This document shows, piece by piece, positions 43,387 to 52,337 of a DNA stretch of 64,000 bases; positions within the stretch are counted from its first letter, which is position 1, and each line of letters begins with the position of its first letter. Under the pieces are notes generated by a model. It was not told the origin of the DNA. It did no database searches and was given only the letters and a program-made list of their open reading frames with translations. Position numbers and translations under genes: made by a program. The DNA comes from Yoonia sp. F2084L (GTDB taxonomy: Bacteria > Pseudomonadota > Alphaproteobacteria > Rhodobacterales > Rhodobacteraceae): positions 558,001 to 622,000 of the forward strand of contig NZ_JALKAH010000001.1 in NCBI RefSeq assembly GCF_023015625.1, in the 5' to 3' direction.

Positions 43387-46300
43387 CTCGTCTTTGCCTT
43401 CTTTTCTTCCGCCAGCTTTTGCGCCAAATCGCGGGCGATGTTGAACGCACCTTGGATCTTGTCGCGTTCCTTTGCCCAATCGCGGCGCACGACGATCTTG
43501 TTATCCTTGACCTTGGCAAGTCCCTTTTGCGCCTCGATAAAGTCGACCAACCCTTTGGGCGAGGCGAATTTATCGTTGTGGAATTGGATCGTGGCCCCTT
43601 TGGGCCCGGCGTCAAGCTTGGCAATGCCTGCGCGTTTGCACATCGCCTTGATCCTTACAACAAGCATCAGGGTGTTCACTTCGCGTGGCAGCTTGCCAAA
43701 GCGGTCGATCAGTTCGGCAGCAAAACCTTCAAGCTCTACCTTCGTCGTCAGTTCAGACAAGCGGCGGTAGAGGCCCAAACGCACATCCAGATCAGGCACG
43801 TAATCATCGGGGATCAGAACCGGCACGCCCAGATTGATCTGCGGCGCCCAATGCCCGTCATCAATAATGCCTTCGGCCTGACCCGACCGGATGGCGGCGA
43901 TCTGATCTTCCAGCATTTGCTGGTACAACTCGTAGCCAACCTCGCGCATTTGCCCCGATTGTTCCTCGCCCAGCAGGTTGCCCGCGCCGCGAATATCAAG
44001 GTCCTGGCTGGCCAGCGTAAAGCCCGCCCCCAGTGTATCAATTGATCCCAACACGCGCAGGCGTTTCTGCGCAGTATCGGTCAGTTTCTGGCGTGGCTTC
44101 GTCGTCAGATAGGCATAGGCGCGGGTCTTGGACCGGCCCACCCTGCCCCTGATCTGATAAAGCTGGCTGAGCCCGAACATATCCGCGCGCCAGACGACCA
44201 TTGTATTGGCTGTCGGAATATCCAGCCCGCTTTCTACAATTGTTGTCGCCAGCAGCACGTCATATTTGCCGTCATAAAAGGCGTTCATCCGGTCATCAAG
44301 TTCACCCGCTGCCATTTGCCCGGTCGCGGAAATGAACGTTACCTCCGGCACTTCGCGTTTGAGAAAATCTTCCATCTCGGCCATGTCGGAAATGCGTGGA
44401 ACGACCAAGAATGACTGGCCACCGCGATAATGTTCGCGCAACAGTGCCTCGCGCACAGTAATGGTGTCGAATTCGCTGACATAGGTGCGGATCGCAAGAC
44501 GGTCGATCGGAGGCGTGCCGATGATCGACAGGTCACGGACGCCGGACAGCGACAGTTGCAACGTGCGTGGGATCGGCGTCGCCGTCAGCGTCAGCACATG
44601 GACATCAGTGCGTAATTGCTTCAGCCGTTCTTTGTGCTGAACACCAAATTTCTGTTCTTCATCAATAACTAACAGGCCAAGGTTCTTAAAACGCACGCCT
44701 TTCGCCAGCAGCGCATGTGTGCCAACGACGATATCAACGGTGCCTTTGGTGATCCCGTCACGCGTCAGGTTGGCGTCTTTCGTAGATACAAATCGTGACA
44801 GTGGCCGCACATTGACCGGGAAGCCGCGAAAGCGCTCGGCGAAGCTTTGATAGTGTTGCCGCGCCAAAAGCGTCGTTGGCGCGATGATGGCCACCTGAAC
44901 CCCGCTAAGCGCCGCAACAAACGCCGCCCGGATTGCCACTTCGGTCTTGCCAAAGCCCACGTCGCCACAGATCAGACGATCCATGGGTTTGCCGGACCCC
45001 AGATCGGTCAGAACATCCTCAATCGCAGTAAGTTGGTCATCGGTTTCAACGTAAGGAAAGCGCGCCAGAAACTGATCCCAAAGCCCATCTGGTGGGTCCA
45101 AGGCAGGTGCCGTGCGCAATTCGCGCTCTGCGGCGACCCGGATCAGGCGTTCCGCAATCTGGCGGATGCGTTCCTTAAGTTTGGCTTTCTTCGCCTGCCA
45201 TGCGCCGCCGCCCAGCTTATCCAAAAGCCCGGTTTCATGCCCGTATTTGGACAGCAGTTCGATATTCTCAACAGGCAGGTAAAGCTTTGAATCTTCTGCA
45301 TATTCCAGCAGGAGGCATTCATGCGCAGCGCCCAAGGCAGTCACCACTTCCATGCCAGTGTAGCGCCCTACACCATGATCAACGTGCACCACAAGATCAC
45401 CTGGGCTAAGGCTGTTGGCCTCGCTGAGAAAGTTTTCGGCGCGCCGTTTGCGCTTGGTCTGCCGGATCAGACGGTCACCCAGCACGTCCTGTTCTGAAAT
45501 CACCGTCAGGCCGGGGGCTTCAAACCCGTGGTCCAGCGCCCAAACGGCAAGATGCACGCCACGTTTTCCGATCCGGCTGAAATCCTTGATCGCGACTGTC
45601 TCAGTGATCCCCTCGTCCGCAATCAGCCCTTCAAGCCGTTCTCTTGCCCCTTCAGAGTATGAGGCAATCACGACCGGACCATCGGCCATTTTTGCCGTCA
45701 CATGGTCCGCCAGAGCACTGAAAAGGCTGATGTGTTCTTGCTGACGCTCGGGTGAGAAATTGCGTCCGATACGTCCACCTGCATCAATGACGTTGACACC
45801 AGTGGCCTGTTTGAGTGGCGAGAGCTGTATCACGCGGCGGTCCGCAACCGCCGCTTCCCATGCGGCATCATCAAGATAAAGCAGCTGTGCCGGGGCCGGT
45901 TTGTAGACACTGTCCATACGCCCCTTTTGAGAGAGAGCATGCATCCGGGTGCCATATTGGTCTGCGATGCTGTCCCAGCGTGCGACACGCATCGGGGTCA
46001 TCTGATCATCCAAAGTGACCGTTGCATTGGGCAAGTAATCAAAAAGCGTTTCCAGATCGTCCTGAAAGAAGCCCAACCAATGCTCGACGCCAGCATGTTT
46101 GCGACCAGCGGAGACGGCCTCATACAGCGGATCGTCCGTGCCGGCGGCCCCGAATTCAAGCCGGTAATTCTGGCGGAAACGTGTGATTGCGGCATCATCC
46201 AGTATCACCTCTGACACAGGCGCCAGTTCCACTTCGGTCAGCTTCTCTGTGGTGCGCTGCGTCGCCGGATCAAAGCGCCGCGCGCCATCAAGTACATCGC

Positions 46301-46832
46301 CAAAAAGATCCAGCCGAACGGGACCAGATTGCCCCGGCGGGTAGATGTCAATGATACCGCCACGGATCGCATAATCGCCCGGCTCCATCACTGTTGGGCT
46401 TTGCGTAAAGCCCATGCGCACCAGAAAATGACGCAGCGCCTCTTCATCCATGCGGTTGCCGACAGCGGCCTTGAACGCAGCTTCGCGCAAAAGACTGCGG
46501 GCTGGCACGCGCTGTGTTACCGCAGACAGGGATGTCAACAGAATGAACTGTTCTGGCATGCCATGCACAAGACCAGCCAGCGTAGCCATGCGCGCCGCAG
46601 AGATATCTGTGTTGGGCGAAACGCGATCATAAGGCAGACAATCCCACGCCGGAAACACAAAGACAGGCGTCTGCGGTGCAAAGAACGTCAAAGCCGCCTG
46701 CATTGCCGCCAGACGTTTGTCATCGCGGGCGACATGTATGACGGGCGCGCCTTTGCCAAGCTCGGCCAGAATGAGTTGGGCGTCATAGCCTTCGGGCGCG
46801 CCGCTGACTGTCAGGTGTTTGGGATCAGACAT
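43383..46832 (-). CDS. mfd: Transcription-repair coupling factor Mfd
   Basis: This 1149-residue DNA translocase removes stalled RNA polymerase and recruits UvrA. The N-terminal UvrB-like module is followed by the RNA-polymerase-interacting CarD-like domain near residue 480 (PGDLVVHVDHGVGRYTGME), Walker A GDVGFGKTE near residue 625, DEEQ box near 723, helicase motifs (TLTATPIPRTLQLS; QIRGRVGRS) and the C-terminal TRCF domain. Length and order match full-size Mfd. It stands alone with its own 5' end. Confidence 0.97.
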   Translation of the reverse strand: MSDPKHLTVSGAPEGYDAQLILAELGKGAPVIHVARDDKRLAAMQAALTFFAPQTPVFVFPAWDCLPYDRVSPNTDISAARMATLAGLVHGMPEQFILLTSLSAVTQRVPARSLLREAAFKAAVGNRMDEEALRHFLVRMGFTQSPTVMEPGDYAIRGGIIDIYPPGQSGPVRLDLFGDVLDGARRFDPATQRTTEKLTEVELAPVSEVILDDAAITRFRQNYRLEFGAAGTDDPLYEAVSAGRKHAGVEHWLGFFQDDLETLFDYLPNATVTLDDQMTPMRVARWDSIADQYGTRMHALSQKGRMDSVYKPAPAQLLYLDDAAWEAAVADRRVIQLSPLKQATGVNVIDAGGRIGRNFSPERQQEHISLFSALADHVTAKMADGPVVIASYSEGARERLEGLIADEGITETVAIKDFSRIGKRGVHLAVWALDHGFEAPGLTVISEQDVLGDRLIRQTKRKRRAENFLSEANSLSPGDLVVHVDHGVGRYTGMEVVTALGAAHECLLLEYAEDSKLYLPVENIELLSKYGHETGLLDKLGGGAWQAKKAKLKERIRQIAERLIRVAAERELRTAPALDPPDGLWDQFLARFPYVETDDQLTAIEDVLTDLGSGKPMDRLICGDVGFGKTEVAIRAAFVAALSGVQVAIIAPTTLLARQHYQSFAERFRGFPVNVRPLSRFVSTKDANLTRDGITKGTVDIVVGTHALLAKGVRFKNLGLLVIDEEQKFGVQHKERLKQLRTDVHVLTLTATPIPRTLQLSLSGVRDLSIIGTPPIDRLAIRTYVSEFDTITVREALLREHYRGGQSFLVVPRISDMAEMEDFLKREVPEVTFISATGQMAAGELDDRMNAFYDGKYDVLLATTIVESGLDIPTANTMVVWRADMFGLSQLYQIRGRVGRSKTRAYAYLTTKPRQKLTDTAQKRLRVLGSIDTLGAGFTLASQDLDIRGAGNLLGEEQSGQMREVGYELYQQMLEDQIAAIRSGQAEGIIDDGHWAPQINLGVPVLIPDDYVPDLDVRLGLYRRLSELTTKVELEGFAAELIDRFGKLPREVNTLMLVVRIKAMCKRAGIAKLDAGPKGATIQFHNDKFASPKGLVDFIEAQKGLAKVKDNKIVVRRDWAKERDKIQGAFNIARDLAQKLAEEKKAKTS

Positions 46833-46870
46833 GCCGGTGACCTACCCCGCGCGCATGTGGTGTCAACCGG

Positions 46871-47404
46871 TTAGAAGAACACAGATGCGGAAATCGCCAT
46901 ATACATGCCATACATCGCGGTGAAGAACAGCGAAATCATTGCCACCACCTGTGTCCAGACGCGGACAACAAAGAGCCTGCGCACAAGGTCTGCCCCGTGC
47001 AAAGGCGCGTCGTGCAATTGATGCGCCAGTCGCATATTGATAATGACGACCAAAGTAAGCGGGGCGGCCAGTATAAAAATGCCCTGCGCCAGCTCCAGCC
47101 GATAGAAAAAACTGAGAACGCCAAGCACCGTCAGCGCAAACCCAATCAAACCGGTCAACGCCAGACCAAAGGTGGCGTTCGTCGCAACGATGCGCCGGAC
47201 ATTGATATCAACCAGCCCTTCTAGGTCTGCCAATGGCTGCGGCGCGCATTTGCGTGCCCGGAGAAGCACATCGAAGGGCACGCCAATCAACCAGTTGCTG
47301 GCCACGGCCCATGTGACGACGACTGCGAGCCAGTACCACACGCTGGTAAACGTATTCAGCGCGATAAGCCGCGTTATTGCATCGGTCCAGTCCAAGCTGC
47401 TCAT
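46871..47404 (-). CDS. Conserved inner-membrane protein, function unknown
   Basis: This is a 177-residue protein with about four membrane helices (near residues 20-45, 75-100, 102-125 and 150-172) and a short basic loop. Similar-sized proteins in Rhodobacteraceae are sometimes labelled as a component of the SufBCD complex, but nothing in the sequence supports iron-sulfur work. It lies between mfd and the divergent hemB. No motif was recognised. Confidence 0.75.
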   Translation of the reverse strand: MSSLDWTDAITRLIALNTFTSVWYWLAVVVTWAVASNWLIGVPFDVLLRARKCAPQPLADLEGLVDINVRRIVATNATFGLALTGLIGFALTVLGVLSFFYRLELAQGIFILAAPLTLVVIINMRLAHQLHDAPLHGADLVRRLFVVRVWTQVVAMISLFFTAMYGMYMAISASVFF

Positions 47405-47517
47405 TCCATTGGTGATTGTTTTCTTGTTCGGAACCTAGCGTGACGGATCGGGCTTGCCCAGCCTTGTGATGGCGCAAAATCCATGTCACCAAGAAATCTA
47501 TCCTCAAAAGGCCTGTT

Positions 47518-48519
47518 ATGATGAAACCGACCCTTGCCCCTTTCCCCGCCACGCGTCTGCGCCGGATGCGCCAAAGCCCCGCAATGCGTGCCTTAGCCCG
47601 ACAAAACACACTGACCGTGGATGATCTGATCTGGCCGGTCTTTGTGATGGATGGCAAGGACGATGAGACCCCTGTCGCGTCAATGCCGGGTGTCGTGCGC
47701 CGCACTGTTGATCGTGTCGCAAAGGCTGCAAAGGAAGCGCAAGCCCTTGGCATTCCTGCAATCTGCATCTTTCCCTACACCGGGATGGAGGCGCGGACTG
47801 AGGATTGCGCAATGGCATGGGACCCAAACAACCTGACCAACCAAGCGATCCGCGCGATCAAGGATGCAGCCCCCGATATCGCGGTCATGACCGATATCGC
47901 GTTGGACCCCTACAACATCAACGGACACGACGGATTTGTCGAAAATGGCGAGATCGTGAATGACCGCACTGTTGCGGCACTCGTCAAGATGGCGCTGGCG
48001 CAGGCCGATGCGGGCGCTGATGTCCTTGGACCCTCTGACATGATGGACGGGCGCATTGGCGCGATCCGCACCGCACTTGAGGCCGAAGGGCATCAGAACG
48101 TCGCGATCCTGAGCTACACAGCGAAATATGCCTCCAGCTTTTACGGCCCGTTCCGCGATGCGGTCGGGGCCTCATCGGCGCTGACGGGCGACAAGAACAC
48201 CTATCAAATGGACCCCGGCAATAGCGACGAGGCCTTGCGCCTGGTCGAACGCGACCTGCGTGAAGGGGCTGATATGATCATGGTCAAACCGGGCATGCCG
48301 TATCTGGATATATGCCGCCGCGTCAAAGACGCCTTTGGCGTGCCTACTTATGCCTATCAGGTCAGTGGTGAATACGCGATGTTGCAGGCGGCTGCCCAAA
48401 ACGGCTGGCTGGACGGTGAAAAGGTGATGATGGAAAGCCTGCTGGCGTTTAAGCGTGCCGGCTGTGATGGCATCCTGACCTATTTTGCGCCAGCTGCGGC
48501 GCGAGTTTTGAATGGCTGA
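47518..48519 (+). CDS. hemB: Delta-aminolevulinic acid dehydratase (porphobilinogen synthase)
   Basis: This 333-residue enzyme joins two 5-aminolevulinate molecules in tetrapyrrole synthesis. The Schiff-base lysines are seen in LSYTAKYASSFYGPFR and MIMVKPGMPYLD. The metal loop reads DIALDPYNINGHDG: the three cysteines of zinc-type enzymes are replaced by Ala/Asp, marking a zinc-independent (Mg or metal-free) HemB as known from Rhodobacter. ATG 47518 and ATG 47521 are adjacent and either could start it. Confidence 0.96.
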   Translation: MMKPTLAPFPATRLRRMRQSPAMRALARQNTLTVDDLIWPVFVMDGKDDETPVASMPGVVRRTVDRVAKAAKEAQALGIPAICIFPYTGMEARTEDCAMAWDPNNLTNQAIRAIKDAAPDIAVMTDIALDPYNINGHDGFVENGEIVNDRTVAALVKMALAQADAGADVLGPSDMMDGRIGAIRTALEAEGHQNVAILSYTAKYASSFYGPFRDAVGASSALTGDKNTYQMDPGNSDEALRLVERDLREGADMIMVKPGMPYLDICRRVKDAFGVPTYAYQVSGEYAMLQAAAQNGWLDGEKVMMESLLAFKRAGCDGILTYFAPAAARVLNG

Positions 48520-48537
48520 TCGGCAAGGCGAGGTGTT

Positions 48538-49101
48538 ATGAGCACACTTGCTGATTGTGTATCCGGCTCTTGGTCTCCGACGATCGGCGACCCGACGCTG
48601 GTTGGCTGGTTTACCGTTTTCTTCTATCTCTTTGCCGGGATTTTGTCGGCGGTCCTTTTTGCGCGCCAGTCCGGTCGGCAGCGCGCGTTCTGGCTGATCC
48701 TTGCGACCCTGCTTTTGCTTCTTGCAATCAACAAGCAACTTGATCTGCAATCGGCGTTGACCGCGACGGGGCGTTGCCTTTCGCAGGCGCAAGGCTGGTA
48801 TGAGCAGCGGCGCACAATCCAGCTTGTTTTCATACTCGCAGTTGTGGGTATCAGCTTTGTTTTGGCGGTTGTCGTATCGTGGATGATGCGACGCGAACTT
48901 CGCTATATCTGGTTGGCCTTGACTGGGCTTGGCTTCTTGCTTGCATTTGTTGTGATCCGGGCTGCGGGCTTTCACCATTTCGACCGTTTGATAGGATCAC
49001 AAATCGGGAGTGTTCGCGTGAACTGGTTTCTGGAGCTCGGTGGTATTGCGTTGATCATCGCCAACGCGGCTTATCTGCTTTTGCAAAAACGTCGCGACTA
49101 G
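48538..49101 (+). CDS. Membrane protein of unknown function
   Basis: This 187-residue protein has five predicted helices (near residues 22-43, 50-65, 97-118, 124-145 and 158-180) and few charged residues in between. It begins 19 bases after hemB with GGCGAGG as ribosome site, so it may be co-transcribed. No known domain is recognised. Two cysteines (one near residue 7, one near 81) face the N-terminal part, with no clear motif. Confidence 0.7.
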   Translation: MSTLADCVSGSWSPTIGDPTLVGWFTVFFYLFAGILSAVLFARQSGRQRAFWLILATLLLLLAINKQLDLQSALTATGRCLSQAQGWYEQRRTIQLVFILAVVGISFVLAVVVSWMMRRELRYIWLALTGLGFLLAFVVIRAAGFHHFDRLIGSQIGSVRVNWFLELGGIALIIANAAYLLLQKRRD

Positions 49102-49222
49102 CCTGGGTGCTTGAGTTGCCGGATTGTGAAGCCTTCCTACGTGACAGCGCGCATGCTCTGGCCTATAGTTGCACCATAAAAGGCGGCAAACGTCTTATCA
49201 CAGGCAAATAGGCGGATATATC

Positions 49223-49780
49223 ATGAAGAGTTTTTCAAGGCGCAGCTTTGCGTTGGGTGCTTTGGCAGCCACGTCACTGGCAGCATGCGGCAATGGGATC
49301 GGTGGTGGTGGCGCGGCCACGATTGATGCGCGTGTCGATAGCACGCTGAACGAAATGCACGCGCAGTTTCCCGGCACGCGTGACCTTGCCGCGCGGTCCG
49401 CAGGCGTGCTTGTCATGCCACTGATCACCGAAGTCGGTCTTGGGCTTGGCGGATCATATGGGCGTGGGGCGTTGCGCGTGGGTCCTTCGACGGTTGACTA
49501 CTATGCAGCGGCATCAGGCAGTGCGGGCTTGCAGATCGGTGCGCAGCAATTCAGTCACGTGCTGTTCTTTATGACCCCCGAAGCATTGTTGGAATTCCGT
49601 CAATCTCCGGGCTGGGCTGCGGGTGCCGACATTGAATATGCGATCAGCGAACGTAGTGAAATGCTGCGGGCCGAGACGACGACCTCGCTCTCTCCGGTGA
49701 TTGCTGTGGTCTTTGGCCAGACCGGCCTGCGCCTTGGCGCGACACTGGAAGGCACCAAGTACACGCGCATCATTCCTTAA
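49223..49780 (+). CDS. SYLF-domain (YSC84-like) lipoprotein
   Basis: This 185-residue protein has a signal peptide with twin Arg (SRRSFALGALAATSLAAC) ending in a lipobox LAAC, so it is probably a lipoprotein. The rest is the SYLF/YSC84 lipid-binding domain: GVLVMPLITEVGLGLGGSYGRG and SGSAGLQIGAQQFSHVLFFM, with SPVIAVVFGQTGLRLGATLEG at the end. ATG 49223 is chosen for the signal peptide. Its TAA shares TTAA with the convergent dehydrogenase stop. Its exact role is unknown. Confidence 0.88.
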   Translation: MKSFSRRSFALGALAATSLAACGNGIGGGGAATIDARVDSTLNEMHAQFPGTRDLAARSAGVLVMPLITEVGLGLGGSYGRGALRVGPSTVDYYAAASGSAGLQIGAQQFSHVLFFMTPEALLEFRQSPGWAAGADIEYAISERSEMLRAETTTSLSPVIAVVFGQTGLRLGATLEGTKYTRIIP

Positions 49781-52188
49781 GCGCGCAGCTTTGTTCCGGC
49801 GGGGTCAAACGGTGGCTCCGCCAGAACCACACCGCGATGTGGTTGGCCTAGGATCATGACATCGACGGCGGTTCCCGGGGCTATGCCTTTGAGGTAGCCA
49901 AGGGCAAGTGATTTTTCGACGCTATAGCCGTAGGTACCGGATGTAACCCGTCCGACGGGCGTGCCATCGGGTAGGAAAATGGGTTCGCCGCCGGTTGCGT
50001 CGGCTTGATCAATTTCCAGCACCTCAATCAACGACAAGACCTCCCTTGCAGGATTATCTTTGATCTTTAGGTAACCGTCTTTATTCAGGAAATCCTTCTC
50101 CAGCTTGATCAGGCGATCCAATCCAACCTCTTGCGGCCAGTATTCGGGCGAATACTCACGGCCCCAACTGCCGTACCCCTTTTCGATGCGCAGCGACATC
50201 AGCGCGCGCGACCCGACAGGGCCTGCATCGACCGCTTTGCCTGCCTCCAGCAAGGCTTCGTACAGCCGCAGCTGATCCGCTTCTTCGCAATGCAGTTCCC
50301 ACCCCAGATCGCCTGTGAAGGAGACACGCAGGGCCACTACTTCCACACCAGCAACTGTGATGCGCTGTGAGCGCATGAAGGGGAACGCCTCGGTGCTCAG
50401 ATCCGCATTTGTCAGCCGCGCCAGCAGCGCCCGCGATTGCGGCCCGGCCACGTTGAAGCCGCACATCGTATCGGTGCGGCTTTCGAATGTGGTGCCTTCG
50501 GGCAACGGCACTTCTTTCCAGAAACGCTGGTGATAACGTTCCGCCGCACCGCCCCCGATGATCATGAATTCATCCTCGGCCAGTCGGGTTACGGTAAAGT
50601 CGCCTGCAATGCCGCCATTCACGCCGATCAGCGGTGTCAGGCAAGACCGTCCAACCGCTTTTGGCATGTTGTTGGCGAAAACCGCGTTCAGCCAGTCGGC
50701 GGCACCGGGACCGTGCACGACGTATTTCGCAAAGTTGGAAATATCAATGATACCAGCGGTTTGGCGCAGCATCTTCGCCTCTTGCCCGACCGGTTCGAAC
50801 CAGTTTTGGCGGGTGAAACCATTGGTGTCTTCGATGCCGGGGCGATCAGCAAACCAAAGCGGATGCTCCCATCCGTAGTTCATGCCAAAAACAGCGCCCA
50901 TGCTTTTTTGCAGGTCATAGATTGGTCGTGTGCGCACCGGTCGCCCCGCAGCCCGCTCTTCATTGGGAAAGTGGATCGCGAAGCGTTTGGCATATTGGTC
51001 GCCCACGCGCGCCCTGGTAAATTTCGCATCCGCCCACGGGCCAAAGCGCGCCACGTCCCATGCGAACATATCGTAGTCGCTTTCGCCGTTGATGATCCAT
51101 TGCGCGGCCATCAGGCCCATGCCGCCCGATTGGCTGAAGCCGGGAATGATTCCGTTGCAGCAGAAGTAGTTGCGCAAATCCGGGTGCGGGCCGTAGAGGA
51201 CATTGCTGTCAGGTGACCAGATCATCGGACCGTTGATGACCCGCTTGATCCCCGCCTCGCCCACTGCGGGCACCCGGTCAATCGCGCGCATCATGTTGTC
51301 TTCGATCCGTTCCAGATCATCGGCGAACAGCTCGTGTCCAAAACCTTGTGGTGTGCCATCTTCGGCCCAGAAGCGGACGTCTTTTTCGTAGGCACCCACC
51401 AGCAGCCCCTGCCCCTCTTGGCGCAGGTAGTATTCGCCGTCGCGGTCTGCGATCGAAGGCAAGCGGCGGTCCATCGCTGCGATCTCTGCAATGGTTTCGG
51501 TGACGAAATACTGGTGTTCGGTCGGCAAAAGCGGCAATGCGATGCCCGCCAACTTTGCCACCTCGCGCCCCCAAAGCCCTGCGGCATTGATGACCCATTC
51601 GGTCTTGATGTTCCCCTTCGGCGTCTCAACGATCCAAGTGCCGTCAGGCTGCGGCACCGTCGCTGTGACCGGGGTAAAGCGGTAGATTTCAGCGCCACGC
51701 TGCCGTGCGCCAATCGCATAGGCGTTGGTCACGCCTGATGGGTCCACATTGCCGCCATCGGGTTCATACATAATGCAGCGAATGCCGTCATAATCGACCA
51801 AAGGATGCAGGCGTTCAGCCTCAGCCCGGTCTACCTCATAGAAGTTCATCCCGTAAAACTTGGCCTTTGCAGCCTGCAACCGTAGCTGATGCTCGCGCTC
51901 TTCGGTTTGCGCGAGATAAAGCGAACCGGGCTGAAACACCCCGCAGGATTGCCCCGTTTCCTCTTCCAGTGCGTTGTAAAGGTTCATCGTATAGTGCTGA
52001 ATGCGGCTGATGTTCGTGCTGTCATGCAGCCCGTGGATATTGGCCGCCGCATGCCATGTGGACCCGGATGTCAGTTCGTCCCTTTCCAGCAGAACTACAT
52101 CCGTCCACCCCAGTTTCGCCAGATGGTAGAGGATGGAACAGCCGATCACGCCGCCTCCAATCACGACGGCTTGGGCATGGGTGCGCAT
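49777..52188 (-). CDS. GcvT-type FAD-dependent dehydrogenase (dimethylglycine/sarcosine dehydrogenase family), copy 1
   Basis: This 803-residue enzyme has an N-terminal FAD domain (VVIGGGVIGCSILYHLAKLGW) with SGSTWHAA, whose His is the covalent flavin site in this family. A central FAO_M-type segment and a C-terminal folate-binding GcvT domain (about residues 440-800) follow. The family demethylates N-methyl amines such as dimethylglycine or sarcosine, passing the C1 unit to tetrahydrofolate. ATG 52188 follows AAAGG; the 49-codon ORF extension was rejected. It is divergent from a full-length paralogue. Confidence 0.88.
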   Translation of the reverse strand: MRTHAQAVVIGGGVIGCSILYHLAKLGWTDVVLLERDELTSGSTWHAAANIHGLHDSTNISRIQHYTMNLYNALEEETGQSCGVFQPGSLYLAQTEEREHQLRLQAAKAKFYGMNFYEVDRAEAERLHPLVDYDGIRCIMYEPDGGNVDPSGVTNAYAIGARQRGAEIYRFTPVTATVPQPDGTWIVETPKGNIKTEWVINAAGLWGREVAKLAGIALPLLPTEHQYFVTETIAEIAAMDRRLPSIADRDGEYYLRQEGQGLLVGAYEKDVRFWAEDGTPQGFGHELFADDLERIEDNMMRAIDRVPAVGEAGIKRVINGPMIWSPDSNVLYGPHPDLRNYFCCNGIIPGFSQSGGMGLMAAQWIINGESDYDMFAWDVARFGPWADAKFTRARVGDQYAKRFAIHFPNEERAAGRPVRTRPIYDLQKSMGAVFGMNYGWEHPLWFADRPGIEDTNGFTRQNWFEPVGQEAKMLRQTAGIIDISNFAKYVVHGPGAADWLNAVFANNMPKAVGRSCLTPLIGVNGGIAGDFTVTRLAEDEFMIIGGGAAERYHQRFWKEVPLPEGTTFESRTDTMCGFNVAGPQSRALLARLTNADLSTEAFPFMRSQRITVAGVEVVALRVSFTGDLGWELHCEEADQLRLYEALLEAGKAVDAGPVGSRALMSLRIEKGYGSWGREYSPEYWPQEVGLDRLIKLEKDFLNKDGYLKIKDNPAREVLSLIEVLEIDQADATGGEPIFLPDGTPVGRVTSGTYGYSVEKSLALGYLKGIAPGTAVDVMILGQPHRGVVLAEPPFDPAGTKLRA

Positions 52189-52257
52189 CTGGCAAAACCT
52201 TTCGTTTGATGACGCCTTCACCGTCTGCAATGGTGCAGCGATGTGATCGCCATTCAC

Positions 52258-52272
52258 CGACATGTCATGTCG
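52258..52272. promoter_or_regulatory. Inverted repeat between divergent dehydrogenase genes
   Basis: CGACATG - T - CATGTCG is a perfect odd-spaced 15-bp inverted repeat in the 149-bp divergent region, about 70 bases from each start. It could be the operator of a regulator that controls both paralogues. No regulator gene is next to them. Confidence 0.4.
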
Positions 52273-52337
52273 TATTCTGAACCGCTTGCCGGTTTTTCCG
52301 CGCCATAGTGACCGTAGGCCAAGACAGGAGAGCACCC

